Notes: generated by a model from the sequence alone, not told the origin. 64,000 bases of DNA from Heterocephalus glaber (GCF_000247695.1 NW_004624747.1:8184972-8248971), one strand, 5' to 3'. Shown: positions 37,481 through 49,579, numbered from the stretch's first letter. Made by a program: numbers and translations.

Positions 37481-37805
37481 TGATGCACAGGCAGATCAGA
37501 GCAGAGCTAGGGATAGCTTCTTTTCTATAGGCAGGGACAGGAGTGGCAGGGAGTGGTCAGGGTGGGGTATGAATTCCAAATCTTAATTATTCCCGTGGCA
37601 GTGAAGGTGGTACAAGTCATATTAGATGTTAGGTATGTGTGTATTACACTGTTTTTGTCTGTACCCTTTCTTACCCTATCATTATAACTGTATAATTTTC
37701 CATATGTTAACATGGAGCTTTCTGTAGGCCTAGGATGAAAGTGGTTTGCTTATGTGCTTAACATTTCCATTTGTGCCATACTTAAAATAGCCTGTGTCCT
37801 ATTCA

Positions 37806-38175
37806 GTCATCCTTCCACATTTGTGGTTTCTGCATCCACTGATTCAACAGACTGTTGTGCTGGGGATTTAGCTCAGTGGTACTGTGCCTGCCTCGCAAAT
37901 ACAAGGTCCTGAGTTTGATCCCCCAATACCAAAAAAAAAAAAAAGATTCAACCAACTTTGGACAAAATATTTAATAAAAAATGTTGAGTCTGTACTATAC
38001 ATGTACAGACTTTTTTCTTGTCAGTTCCTAGCAACATGCACACACGAATACAAAGTGTTATATAAACCTTTTTTGGGGGGTACCAGGGATCGAACTCGGG
38101 ATCTCGCGCTTGTGAGGCAGGGAGTGGAACCACTGAGCTAAATCCCTAGCCCTACAAAGTGTTATATAAATGGGA
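37806..38175. mobile_element. second TcMar-Tigger (MER2-like) remnant with two IDs
   Basis: tcatccttccacatttgtgg ... gattcaaccaactttggaca is MER2-type. It is split by sense ID 37858-37944 and antisense ID 38072-38153, the latter flanked by acaaagtgttatataaa. Confidence 0.65.
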
Positions 38176-38201
38176 AGTGGTCTGTCTGTCTGGATGCTTG
38201 G

Positions 38202-38369
38202 CTGACTGTGTGTGTGTGTGTGTGTATCTATTTATATTTATCTATTTTTCCTGGTTCAAAGCATGAAAAGGAAATCTTTTTTTTTTTTTTTTTTTTGTAC
38301 TGGGGATCGAACTCGGGTCCTTGCACTTGCTCAGCAGGCAGCAAAACCACTGAGCTAAATCCCCGGACC
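38202..38369 (-). mobile_element. (TG)n and ID SINE
   Basis: Short TG run 38202-38224. Antisense ID 38278-38369 is flanked by aaagcatgaaaaggaaat. Confidence 0.88.
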
Positions 38370-38455
38370 AAAAGCATGAAAAGGAAATTTTAAGAGATAG
38401 GAACAGATATTTAATTATATATATATATAATTCATCTCACATCAATTTAAATTTT

Positions 38456-38591
38456 CTTTTTTTTAATTTTATTGGTACATTTTATTGGTACATTTTAGGT
38501 ATACAATTCGTTTACATTTATCATTGGGTGCTTGTACCTGAACAGGATGTATCTTAGTTCTTATTTTTTTCCCCATTACCTATGCGCCCTT
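38456..38591 (-). mobile_element. severely 5'-truncated L1 (136 bp)
   Basis: Only the last part of the L1 3' UTR, between perfect duplications tcaatttaaatttt (38442-38455 and 38592-38605). The motif ttttattggtaca occurs twice at its 3' end. Confidence 0.85.
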
Positions 38592-39028
38592 TCAATTTAA
38601 ATTTTGAATTCAAAGGAATTTTAATACACTTAAAAATTTTTTTTCCACTTGAAATTTTTATGTGAGCTTTGTCCCACTTTTTGGACATGTTTCTTTGTAT
38701 AACAGCTACTCTCATTTTACTGATAATATTTCTAGAAAGGTCCATAACAAAGGGTTAATTCAATGTTATAAACCTTTGTTATTCTAAAAGTCAAATGTCC
38801 TCTGGGGACATCAGGTTGCTCTTTATTCCAAGTAGCTTTGAAATAGTTTTTGTTTTTTAAAACTATCTGAATAGTAGAATTAATTTCAATATCCTTTAGT
38901 AATATTTAACAGTTTATTGAAAAATCCAAAGAACAATTCACTGGAATATTGTATAGCACAATTTATGGGCCCTTAATTTTCTGTTTCTGCTATATTTAAA
39001 GTACATACTTTTTTTTAATTTCTATTTT

Positions 39029-39499
39029 TTTCTTTTTTGGTACCGGGGATCGAACTCGGGTCCTTCTGCTTGCGAGGCAGGTGATGGAACCACTACTAAT
39101 TCTTTTTTATTTGGTAAATCAGAGCATCACTTCATGAATTTACTGTGAAAAAGCTGTCATGGATCCTTGAATGTTCTTTTCTTGCAAATTAGCTTGAGGG
39201 TTGAAATATGACATGTAAGGTTCTCTGCTAGGCAGATATTTTGGCCAAGCATGGCGGCACAAGCCTGTAATTCCAAGCACTTGGGAGAATGGCTGCCAGT
39301 TTGAGGCCAGCGCAGGCTACATGGTGAGTTTAAGAGCATACTCTGTCTCAAAAACATCAAACAAGCAACCCAACCAAAAAACCCCAGATTATTTGATGCC
39401 ACTTTATAGATCTTTTTTTTTTTTTGGTACCGGGGATCAAACTCGGGACCTTGTGCTTGCGAGGCAGGCGGCGGCACCACTGAGCTAAATCCCCAGCCC
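39029..39499. mobile_element. truncated ID, B1, ID
   Basis: Antisense ID 39029-39095 lacks its 5' end. Sense B1 39243-39353. Antisense ID 39413-39499 is flanked by gatgccacttt. Confidence 0.83.
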
Positions 39500-39734
39500 G
39501 ATGCCACTTTCTAATCTGGGTGGTTGCTTAATGAACATGGGGTGCAGAGAAGAGGTGTTGGTTGTAGATTCTTTGATTCATTCAGGTTTTGTAGGATTCT
39601 GCCTTTATCACCATAATTGCCCATTGGACAGGACAGGTTGAGTCTAAATATCATAACATCTCCTTGGCTGGTTAAGACTGGGTGTATTCCATTTATTTAT
39701 TATTTTTTTTCCCCAGGATTTTATTTGTTTGTTT

Positions 39735-39845
39735 AGTGTTTTGAGAGAGTCTTGCTATGTAGTATAGGCTGGTGTTGAACTCATGATCCTCCTCCCTCGG
39801 CCTCCCAATTACTGGGATTACAAACATGAGCCACTATACTCACCT
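39735..39845 (-). mobile_element. B1 SINE
   Basis: Antisense, moderately diverged. Confidence 0.7.
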
Positions 39846-40231
39846 TTCCAAAAAATATTTCTTTGGTTTAATATAATAATGTTTCATTGCTTACACATGT
39901 CCCAGTATACTGAAGCAATGGGAGAAGGTATTAATCCTCTCAGGCATTCAGGGATCCAGGTACTTTTTATCCTAGGATGTCATAGTCTTCAACATTGGTC
40001 TCCAAAGTGGTCATGAAAGAGGAAAAGAGAATGGAGATCATTATGGAGATATTTGTGGTTCAGACCTGGAATTGTGGCATGTCACTTCTACCCATGTTCC
40101 ATTGACTAACTCACTTGGCTTCATTGCAAAGGGGCACAGAATTCTAGTCTCAGTGTGTCCAAAGGGAAAAATCAAATGGGTTTAGTGAAAGTAATTGAAC
40201 ATGTTTTGTTTCTTTATAGATTAACATTTAT

Positions 40232-40267
40232 ATCATTGCTTCTCGGCCTTTTGGCTAAGATCAAGTG
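40232..40267 (+). pseudogene. U2 snRNA 5' fragment with perfect target duplication
   Basis: attgcttctcggccttttgg and ctaagatcaagtg match U2 bases 1-35 with one change (C3T). The 15 bases tagattaacatttat occur directly before (40217-40231) and after (40268-40282); the first three overlap U2's own sequence. No A tail. Confidence 0.9.
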
Positions 40268-40414
40268 TAGATTAACATTTATTCCCTTTTTTCATTCCCT
40301 GGTATTTATTATCTCCAAGATTCTTGTTGGCCTTGGCCTATCAGTCTGGCTACCTCTGATTTCATTGTGGCTTTTGTGCTTTATCTTTGTACCTTAACAC
40401 TATGACTCTTGCAG

Positions 40415-40618
40415 ATGTTCTGGAGAATATGATGGAGCCACCCCAGCGAGACTCTAGTGCACCAGGGAGGTTCCATGTAGGCAGTGCAGAGTCCATGCTA
40501 CATGTTCGACCTGGTGGATACACACCCCAGCGCGCACTGATTAACCCCTTTGCCCCTTCACGAATGCCGATGAAGCTGACATCTAACAGACGGCGATGGA
40601 TGCACACTTTTCCTGTGG
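40415..40618 (+). CDS. DEPDC5: DEPDC5 exon, residues 556-624
   Basis: Encodes [20 protein letters not shown], then a segment with [20 protein letters not shown] and a basic run SNRRRW, ending FPV plus one base. It appears identical to human as I recall, unlike the flanking linker. Acceptor tatgactcttgcag, donor GTGG|gtaagt. A U2 snRNA fragment lies about 150 bases upstream. Confidence 0.98.
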
Positions 40619-40626
40619 GTAAGTTG

Positions 40627-40800
40627 GCTGCCAGGAGAGAGCCTTGGACTACGAGTGCCCAGCCCTGGTCTTCAGCACTAATCAACCATGTGTCCTTGGT
40701 TGAGTACCTCTACTTCTCTGAGCCTCTGTGGTTCCACCAGTATAATCATGCCTACTTTGCTTATTTTGGTGGTTTTCATGAGAATCCTTGAAGACACACT
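40627..40800 (+). mobile_element. MIR
   Basis: gtgtccttggttgagtacct and ctctgagcctctgtggttcc follow the MIR core order. It starts right after the donor of the 556-624 exon. Confidence 0.6.
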
Positions 40801-40954
40801 TGCCTGCAGGCTTTGTAACTGACAAGCTATATTAATTTAAGAGCTTTTCTTTTTTTTTTTTTACTTGAAAGGGACTATGCTTTACTATCTACCTTCTTTC
40901 CTAAGATTTAATTTCCCTCATTCTCATTCATTTTTGTTTGTTTGTTTTGTTTTT

Positions 40955-41117
40955 GTTTCTTTGTTTGTTTTTTGAGACAGGGAGGGTCTCACTGTGTAGC
41001 TCAAGTTGGCCTTGAAGTCACTATGTATAGCCCCAGGCTGGCCTCAAACTCATGGTGATCCTCTTGCCTCAACCTCCCAAGTGCTGAGATTATGGGCGTG
41101 CACCACCATGCCCAGCT
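40955..41117 (-). mobile_element. B1 SINE
   Basis: Antisense B1 with internal duplication. Confidence 0.85.
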
Positions 41118-41170
41118 TTCATTCATTTCTTTTAGCTCTCTCTCTCTCTCTAGATACTGAGGTTATTATT

Positions 41171-41876
41171 ATTATTATTATTTTTGTTAAATTCTTTTAT
41201 TGGTACATTGTAGGTATACAACACAATTACATTTCTCATTGGGAATTGTACCTTTACATAATGCATCTTGGTTCTTATTTTTTCCCCATTCCTAGCCCTC
41301 CCTTCACCCTCTCCACCCTTCCCTATTTACAATGACTTTATTTCCATTTTTTCCATTTCTCAGCATTTGTCCTTTCCTTTCTTTCCTTTCCCCTGCCCCT
41401 CCCACTACCCCTACCCCTTTGGACCTTTTCTTCCTATTTTGCATTATTGATTATTCATTCTAATCATTGGTACATTTTAGGGATACAATATAATGACATT
41501 CATCATTGGAAATTTGCACCTTTACATAGTCTCTCTTGGTTCTTATTTTTCACCCTTGCCCAGCCCTCCCTTCAACCCCTCCAGTCCCCCCTATTTACAA
41601 AGATTTTGTTCCTATTTTTCCATTTTCTCATATTAATCCCATTCCCTTCTATCCTTTCCCCTAGCCCTCCCACTTCCTTCCCCTTTGCCCCTTTTCTTCC
41701 TATTTCACATTACCTATTATACATTTAGTCCTTATTTACACTTTCAGTTTCTCACACCAGAGAAACTATTTGGTATTTATACATGTGTGTCCTATTTATT
41801 TCACTTAAGAATATCGCCTCAATGTGCATCCATTTAGCTATAAATGTCTCCAGTTTCTCATTTTTTATGGCTGAGT
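41171..41876 (-). mobile_element. L1 insertion with doubled 3' UTR
   Basis: Two successive antisense copies of the same L1 3' UTR, 41185-41457 and 41458-41876, between single duplications tgaggttattatt (41158-41170 and 41877-41889). Confidence 0.8.
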
Positions 41877-42621
41877 TGAGGTTATTATTTTGGTAATACT
41901 AATATTACTTTATCTTCTGTCAGGGTCTGTGATGACTAAAGAAAAGTATTTTTAATTAACTATTTTTGGTAACTTACTCTTTTTGATCTGTAATGTCCTC
42001 AGGAAGATGACAATGAGGTTTTATAAAGCTAGAGCTACCATTAAATGTCAGCTTTATGGGCTCTTACTGGCAGGGAAAGAACAGATACATTAAACTCCAG
42101 GGTCTGTTTTTTGTTTGTTTATTTGTTTTTAATGGAAACTGTCCTGCTGAATGCCTGAAAATGTTCATTTTCTTCTGTACATGCTTTTACTGTATAAAAG
42201 TTAAGTGAGAAATGAACCTGGCTCATTTGGCATAATTGGGAGTCATTCTCAAACCCTTTTAGCCCCCTTATCTTTGTTATAATCATACCACTTGCTTCTT
42301 TTTGGTGCCTTTTCATTTTCATTGTTATTCCTACTAGCTCCATTCAAGATCTCTTAGGAGAACTATTGATGTTCCTTTCATGATCTTCAGCTCTTCTTGT
42401 TTTTGTGCCTTTCTTCTTCCCACTCTTCATGCACACATTACTACGATAATAGTCTCCAAACACAGTTGAGTTTGTTTTGTCCTCTGCGCATCTGCCCCTG
42501 TGATAGCTAAGGCCTTCCTTTGCTAGACTTCCCATTTTCTAGTCTTCTCATTCCCATCTTACAGGCTCTTTTCTTTCTAAACTAATTCAGTGGTTTTCTT
42601 CACACTTCTTTTTTGTTTGTT

Positions 42622-42823
42622 TGTTTTTTTGGTATCAGGGATCGAACTCGGGTCCTTGTGCTTGCACAGCAGGTGGCGAAACCACTGAGCTAAATCCCTG
42701 GCCGCTTGTTTTTTGTTTTTTTGATACAGGGTCTCCCTGTGTAGTCCAGGCTGGCCTTGAACTCACAGTGATCTTCCTGCCTCAGCTTCCCAAATGCTGG
42801 GATTACAGGGATGCATGCCTGGC
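42622..42823 (-). mobile_element. ID and B1 SINEs
   Basis: Antisense ID 42622-42703 (GGACC sub-type) and B1 42704-42823. Confidence 0.85.
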
Positions 42824-43393
42824 TTGCATAACTTCTTGCCTCTTTCTCATTTGGGATTTCACAGATATAATGTCTTTTACCCACATGCCCTCTCCATTAA
42901 CCTTATTTAACACTTAGCTCTAAAACTAATTTCCAGGAGGCTTGTTTTGGTAGACTTGATTAATTCTGTTCTTTCTTACTCTTTTTACTTAAGTATCTCC
43001 TACTTCTTAGAGTCACACTGATTATTTCTTAATAACGGAATCATTTGATGTTTTTGTTTCCTTCTCATTTAGTTTGTATTAGCCTTCCTATCCTTTTATA
43101 TTTGTCTAGGAGGTCTCTTGGCATGCACGAGACAGAGCCTCCTAAAATACTCTTAAAAGACTGGACAGGATGATAAACATGATGTCACCAGTAGGTTAGG
43201 TCCTGGTGGGAGGAGGACGACTCCTCTCTGGGAGCCAGTGTGTCCCTTATATATACGTTTATCTGTGGTGTGCTATTTGTTGCATCTTTCCAACACCTAT
43301 TTCCCAGTAGCTGGAAAGAAGGAAAATTGCAGTTAAGTGCACAGCACTAGCTGTCAGGTGGGAATGATGCTCAGTGGCTCTTTGTCTGGGTAG

Positions 43394-43529
43394 GACCATC
43401 CGGAGAGGCAATCCAGATCCACCATCAGACCCGACAAAATATGGCAGAGCTTCAGGGCAGCAGGCAGAGGGACCCAACTCATTCCTCTGCAGAGCTATTG
43501 GAGTTAGCGTATCATGAAGCAGCTGGAAG
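43394..43529 (+). CDS. DEPDC5: DEPDC5 exon, residues 624-669
   Basis: Encodes [40 protein letters not shown] and EAAG with two bases of Arg669. Human has GSGQRD. The acceptor tgtctgggtag has a weak pyrimidine tract; donor GAAG|gtgagg. Confidence 0.96.
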
Positions 43530-43749
43530 GTGAGGATGTGCCCAGGGCTCTGGAAGGTAACCTGAGAACTCTTGCTGGCAACCAAGACATTGTTGAGAAC
43601 AGACTGATGACAAAATGTCATTTTTATAAGACTTGAACAGACATTTCAAGTCTGCATTTGCAATTTCCCTGGGCAAATTGCAAAGCAGATAGCCTGACAT
43701 TTGTGCCTGTGGTATTGCTTAGACCTTGCTTTAGGTTTACGGTTTTTTT

Positions 43750-43948
43750 CTTTTGAAGTGGTTGGGAGCAAACCAAGGGCCTTATACATATTAGGCAAAC
43801 AGTCTACCACTGAGCTATATCCCTAGCCCTTTAGGTTTTCTTTTTAATTTAAGAATAATTCTTAGATTAATCTTTAAAAAATTTTTTTAATAGCCCAACA
43901 TTTATTGGTACATTTTAGGCATATATAATGATAACACTCATTGTAGCT
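43750..43948 (-). mobile_element. old ID and 110-bp L1 tail insertion
   Basis: Old antisense ID 43750-43830. L1 3' end 43839-43948 lies between tagccctttaggttt copies (43824-43838 and 43949-43963). Confidence 0.78.
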
Positions 43949-44108
43949 TAGCCCTTTAGGTTTATCTTGAGGTTATACTTTGTAAACTTCAAGTAGGTTT
44001 TTTCCAAACCTTAGCTAGGGATGAAAATGAAAGAAAAGACATTGAGTTTGGGTTGCTGAGACAGGTGACCCATACTGTTGGTTTGGGTAGCCTCTTTAGT
44101 AGACTTTC

Positions 44109-44755
44109 TTTTCTGATTTTTGAGACAGGTCTTGCTTTGTAGTGTAGGCTGGCCTTAAACTTAGGGCAGTCCTCCTGCCTCAGCCTCCCGAGAGCTGGGA
44201 TTACAGGCCCCACGACTTTTGTTATTGAGAAACTCCACTGTTCGTTTTTTGTTTTCTGATTGATTGATTGATAGATTTATTTATTTATTTTTGAGATGGG
44301 GTCTCAGTGTATAGTTCAGGCTGGGCCTGAACTCACTATGTAGCCCAGGCTGGCCTTGAATTTTCAGTCATCCTCCTGCTTCAGCCTCTGGAGTGCTGGG
44401 ATTACAGGTTTATATCACCAAGCTCAACACACTATTGGGTTTAGAATAAAATAAGTTAATGCTAAATGCAGTGGAAATCAAAGCTTGTGCTAATGGAAAC
44501 AATTGTTTTTGACCCAAACCTCTGAATGTATTACATGGTATCTAAAGAGGGTCAGCATAGAACCAAGTATGGTGGTGCACACCTGTAATCCCACACTCTG
44601 GAAGGCTGAGGAAGGAGGACTGCAAGTTTGAAGCCAGCTGGGCATCTTACATGACTTTGTGAAACTGTGTCTCAAAATACAAAATAAAAAGGGCTGAGGA
44701 TGTAGCTCAGTGCAAAGGCCCTGGGTTCAATACCCAGTACTGCAAAAGGTGGCAG
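44109..44755. mobile_element. two B1 (antisense) and B1-dID dimer (sense)
   Basis: B1 44109-44213 and 44284-44430; dimer 44572-44755. Confidence 0.8.
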
Positions 44756-45292
44756 AGGTGGGGGTAGAGGAAGATGGTCAATGTAGGAAAAAAGTGAGAA
44801 AGTGAGTTAAGACTTGACAAATTCAAACCTGGCTTATACCTAGGTTCACTGTTCCTGAATTGCTTTAGGAAATGTTTTGCAAAGAGCAAACTTTGATCCC
44901 TCTCGTCAAAGTAATCTTGTCATCCTGTGGGGTGGGTGAGGGCTCTGGGCAAGGCATGGTCCTCTTTACCAGATTAACTGTGGTACATCTATATACACAC
45001 TTCACTTCCATCTTTCTTAGTAAGGGAAGGCATAAGTCAGGAAGAGCAGGTGGTCCAGCATGTCACTGAGAAAGCATTCGGGTGCCAGCAGGAGGCCAGA
45101 GTTGGCATACATTGAAGTACTACTGCCTGATGTCTTGAGATATGGATCCCAAGGGTTAACAGCCTGTGTGGCTGAATATTCAGGTCTGTTCTTCACAAGA
45201 TCCCCTTCCCCTCCCCAAACCAGTGCAAACTAAGCAGGAAAAAGAGATGATGATCTGCATTAAGCCCCGTGGCTGGGCTCTGTTCTCTGCAG

Positions 45293-45390
45293 GCACAGTA
45301 CTTCTCGCCAGCCAGGTGACGGCATGTCCTTCTTGAACTTCAGTGGAACAGAAGAGCTTTCTGCCAGCCTGCTTAGCAACAGTTGTGCAG
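45293..45390 (+). CDS. DEPDC5: DEPDC5 exon, residues 669-702
   Basis: Encodes [20 protein letters not shown] then [12 protein letters not shown] plus one base of Gly702. It is among the least conserved exons against human (ELSVGLLSNSGA there). Acceptor gttctctgcag, donor GCAG|gtaatt. Confidence 0.95.
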
Positions 45391-46190
45391 GTAATTCATC
45401 TGAGAGGTAATAGAGTTGGGACATTCAGAGCAGGCTCACATCTAGAAGGCCAGAAAAGTAGGCTCATGTCTTTTTCAGGACCATTTCAGCCAAATTTTGG
45501 GTGACCTATTTAGCAACAGTGCTGTATAATGCATGGAATTATAGATGGTCTGCACATTACATTTTTAGCTGAGAACATGTTGGCCCAGCCACATTTATCA
45601 TTGTTCTGTCAGGGAGTCATGATTGAGGGCTACTAGGTGTTGTGGGCACCAGAGACAGAGCTGGACAGTCTCTGCTCCAGAGGTACTTTCACTTATTGGG
45701 GACAGGGAGCAAACCCACCCTCATCAGAGCAGTCAGCAGAGACCCAGAGGGGGATAATGTGGTTCCAGTTATAAGATCAGAAAAGAAAAGTAAAAAGTGA
45801 GCATGCATCTCAGGATTGAAAAATTGAATTTGGTTGGATAGAGTTAGAAAGATTCCAAGTGCAGGTGGTGGGTGAGTGGAATATGAAATAAACTTAGTTT
45901 CTTTCTGGAAGCACTTTTATATCTATTATCTGATCATCCTCGTAGGGCATAAGCTACTAAATGTATTTTTTAATCAAGCCACATAATGCCTTGAGATGTA
46001 GAAATATTAAACTAATCTCTCATAGCAGTAGCCAGGTATCCTGACGCAGACTACTGTTTTTGTTTAACCACTATATTCAGAGCACCTCTTAAGAGTGTAA
46101 GGGAACGTGAATTTGAATAGGTGGAGGCAGTTTATGTAGAGCCTCAGAAGTGTGATCGAAAAATAGTGAATATTTAAGTTTTAAAAATAT
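45391..46190. other. DEPDC5: intron without clear repeats
   Basis: No exon or repeat recognised. Confidence 0.4.
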
Positions 46191-46229
46191 TACACTAAAA
46201 GACATGTGGACATGAATTTCCTCTGAAAA

Positions 46230-46607
46230 TACTCCCCCTCACTTCAGTTACACTTATCCCATCATTCTTCACTTTCTGAAGCAGTTCTGGAAGTCCTCCT
46301 TCATGTCTGTAGTTGCACTGTTGTGGCTGCCTTGATATTCTGAATCAGTTCAAAACATTTACCTTTCATGGTCATTTTGACTTTGGGGAAGGGCCAACAG
46401 TTTCATGATGTCAGATCCAGTGAATAAGGTAAATGAGGGCACACTGTCATGTTTTTGCAAGCATACCTTTCCATTAGATGGCACTCAGCAGTGTCATTCA
46501 CTGTATTTTTTATCATACCTTATAAATATATGAAAGAGGACTTTTAGGACTGCTTCAGAAAGTGACAAGAATGATGGGATAAATGTGTTTGAAGTGAGGG
46601 GGTATAG
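46230..46607. mobile_element. mariner remnant with foldback ends
   Basis: On the - strand the left half (46232-46470) reads as a decayed C-terminal part of a mariner transposase, with a LPYSLDL relic of the YSPDLAP catalytic region. Arms 46230-46312 and 46525-46607 are inverted copies of each other, about 85% by eye, so both ends carry the same transposase tail. Confidence 0.65.
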
Positions 46608-46668
46608 TTTGAGGGGGGATAATAGCAATATGTCTTTTACTGTAATCGGTTTAAAAAATTTAAACTTT

Positions 46669-46752
46669 TTTTTTTTTTGGTATCGGGGATTGAACTCAGG
46701 TCCTTGCACTTGCACAGCAGGCGGCAAAACCACTGAGCTAAATCCCTGGCCC
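46669..46752 (-). mobile_element. ID SINE
   Basis: Antisense, GGACC sub-type, 12-T tail. Confidence 0.9.
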
Positions 46753-46759
46753 AAACAAC

Positions 46760-48020
46760 ATATTTTTTGATCAGCCCTTGTTATTATACAAAGTAAGTAT
46801 GGAAATGTTAATACAGAAAAAGAAAAAAATGGGTCTGTTACTTCATGCCTTAATGTTCTCTAAGCTAACTTACATTTCTAAAACTTGATTTAAGGAAGGT
46901 GTAGTGAAAGTGAAGTTGTATAAAATTGGTTTATAATATTTTCCTTAATTCATTGGTTGGTTCTTCCAGTAATAATCCTAGAGGCCTGTGGGTAAGACCT
47001 GGGGACTGGGTAGGCAGTAAGAGAATTCCCAAATGATTATAATCTTATTCATTCATTCATTCTTTTAAATAAGACAACAAATGAATAAAAATTGGAGGGT
47101 GAGAAGACATTTTATGTCCCTGTACTCGGTGTACTCAAATGTTAACTGGCTGTCAGACCCTCTCAAGTGCCTTCAGGAGAAAAAGAAAGAAAGAAAGAAA
47201 CATAAAACAACAACAACAAAAAACATAAAATACCTTCTGAATGATACAAAGGCAATGTTTCTATTGTAAAACCAAGGAGCCTTTAAGAAAAAAAAACAAC
47301 TGAGCTTGAACTTCCTAGACTGTTTGGAATAGAATTGCATGAAGAGGGCCACTCTAGGCTTCCTGGACTACACCTTGAGCTGGTTTCACTGTTGACCTGA
47401 AGCAGGGGGAATTACAGATTCAGGTGATAGCAGAACCAGCATCTGCCTGGGGTAGTGTGGTGACCTGGAGTAACCCGGAAGACCAGATGATACCCCAGAT
47501 ATGTCTTTTGGAATTTAAAAATCTACTACGAGGAAAAAAGTAAGCTTTCAAAGAATCCTCATTTGGATGGTTATTAAAGATCCTCAGATGCTACTGTCAT
47601 GGAGTCCTCTCTGCTAAGAGTTTCCTGGCACATACACATTGGAAAAGTGTCACAACTTGGATTTCTGTCTCAGTCTTATCGCTTATATACCCCTGAGCCA
47701 TAGAGCTGCCTTCCTGATGGACCTTTCCAGTTGGATGATTCCTAAATATCTCATCTTCAGTGTATTGTCAGTTGAACTCATGTCTCACCTTACCGCACCC
47801 ACCCTTCTTCACCTCTTTCTTCTGATTTTGTCTCCTTATCTCCATTTTCACTGCTTTTGTTCAGGGCTTGATTGTTCTGTCAGTATAATTTCAGCAGTAG
47901 TGTTCAAATGATGTTCCTATTCTGTTCTTGTGTTTTCTGATTTATCAACCATACGCTCACCAATGAGATATTTCCAAGAGTAAATTTGATCAGCTTCTGC
48001 TTTCCTTCAGTGTTTGTTTT
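46760..48020. other. DEPDC5: intron; mostly unresolved, L2-like at 47640-47900
   Basis: A short AAAG run at 47180-47200. 47640-47900 has L2-like text (gatggacctttccagttgga). No exon seen. Confidence 0.35.
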
Positions 48021-48028
48021 GTTTTGTT

Positions 48029-48215
48029 TTTGTTTTCCAGTACTGGGGATTAAACTCAGGGCCTTTGCATTGATCTATAGCCCCTCCTCTTTTAAAAATT
48101 ATTTATTTTGAGACAGGGTCTCACTAAGTCATTAAGTAGGCTAGGCTCAAACTTGTGATCCTCCTGGTTCAGCCTCCCAGCATGCTTGAATTACAGGCAT
48201 GTGTCACCACCCATG
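48029..48215 (-). mobile_element. old dID-B1 dimer
   Basis: ID half 48029-48085, B1 half 48095-48215. Confidence 0.75.
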
Positions 48216-48219
48216 GTGT

Positions 48220-49090
48220 CCTTCATTGGTTCTTCAAGGCTTACAGTGCTACCTATGACCTGGCTCCTTACTCCCTTTGTATCTTCACCTGCCTCTATTT
48301 CCAATTGCCATTATATATGGAAAATATGCTGGCTTTAGAATCTTAGGACATGAGGTCAAACTCTACTTCTAATGCGCTCTGAGGGCCTAGGGCCAGGTAC
48401 TTAACCTGTGTATCTAAGTTTCCTTCATCATGAGGAGGATACTTGTGAATAGTATAGTGTGACAACCCACATAAATGCTTCAGACAGTATCTGGAGCTTT
48501 TGGTGGTACACACCTGTAATCCCAGCACTTGGAAAATTGAAGCAGGAGGAGCTGCACAAGGTCAAGGCCAGCCTGAGTACATAGTGAGTTCAAGGCCAAC
48601 CGGAATTACATAGTGAGACCCTGTCTCAAAACAAAATAAAGGGCCGGGGATTTAGCTCAGTGGTTTCACCGCCTGCTGCGCAAGCGAAAGGACCCGAGTT
48701 CGATCCCCGGTACCAACGACCCCCCTCCCCAAAACCAAAATAAAACCCCCCAAAACTCCAAATAGGAACTATTGTTATGTGAGTATATTTTATATTCTAG
48801 CCATTGCTATGACTTCTGAAAAGGACTATGTTCTTGTATTCTTTTGCCTAGTCTAGAACCTCTGTATAGGAGTGCTTCACCCCAGTCTTCAACCCCTGAT
48901 TCTGTCTGGAAAGTATCCACTCAGTATTTATGGCTCAGCTCCAAAAGTGTCTTTTCTTTGAAGCCTGCTTTGGTGATTCCTTCTTCTCTTCATGCCTTCC
49001 CAGAAGATGTTACACGTGGCTCCACACAGTGCCATTTGCATAACCCTGTTGTATAAATTGGTACATCATGATCCCACTGTTCATTTCCAC
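48220..49090 (+). mobile_element. L2/MIR-like text with B1 and ID insertions
   Basis: L2-type segments 48225-48300 and 48840-49085; MIR-like 48335-48490. Sense B1 48497-48641, and a sense ID 48642-48717 placed in its A-rich tail and flanked by aaaacaaaataaa-type copies. Confidence 0.6.
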
Positions 49091-49107
49091 GTGTTTCCTC
49101 ATGTATT

Positions 49108-49575
49108 CATTAGTTTTCTATTGCTGGGACCAAAAATCTGACAAATGCAACTTAAAGGAGGAAAGGTATATTTTGGCTCATGGCTTTAGAGGTTTAAACC
49201 ATTGATGGCTAGTTCTGTGGCTGTGGGCCGGAGGTGAGCAGAATGTTATGGCAGAAGACCCTGGCAGAGCAAAGCTTCTTACCTCATGGCAGCTAGGAAG
49301 CATTGTGAGAGAAAGAGCCAGAGAGGAAGGGGTCGGAGACCAGATATAGTCCCCGAGGTCACAATACAGTGACCCACTCCCTTCAATTAGGCCCTACCTC
49401 CTCAGTCTCACCTCCCAGTAATGTCATAAAATTATGATCTCATCAATGGATAATCTACTGATGAAGTTAGATCCACTCATCTCTCGAAACAACCATGAAC
49501 ACGTAGAAGTATGCTTTACTAATTTCCAAAAACATTTTTTCAGTCTGATGAGGTTGACAGTGAAGATTAACCATC
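49108..49575 (-). mobile_element. MaLR-type LTR
   Basis: tagttttctattgctgggac, aaggaggaaaggtatatttt and ggccctacctcctcagtctc follow the reverse of an MLT1-like LTR as I remember it. No internal region. Confidence 0.55.
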
Positions 49576-49579
49576 ACAT

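Noticed and set aside
48497..48717. Apparent new B1-ID chimeric SINE
   Set aside because: The ID is flanked by copies of the B1's A-rich tail (aaaacaaaataaa), so it simply inserted there.
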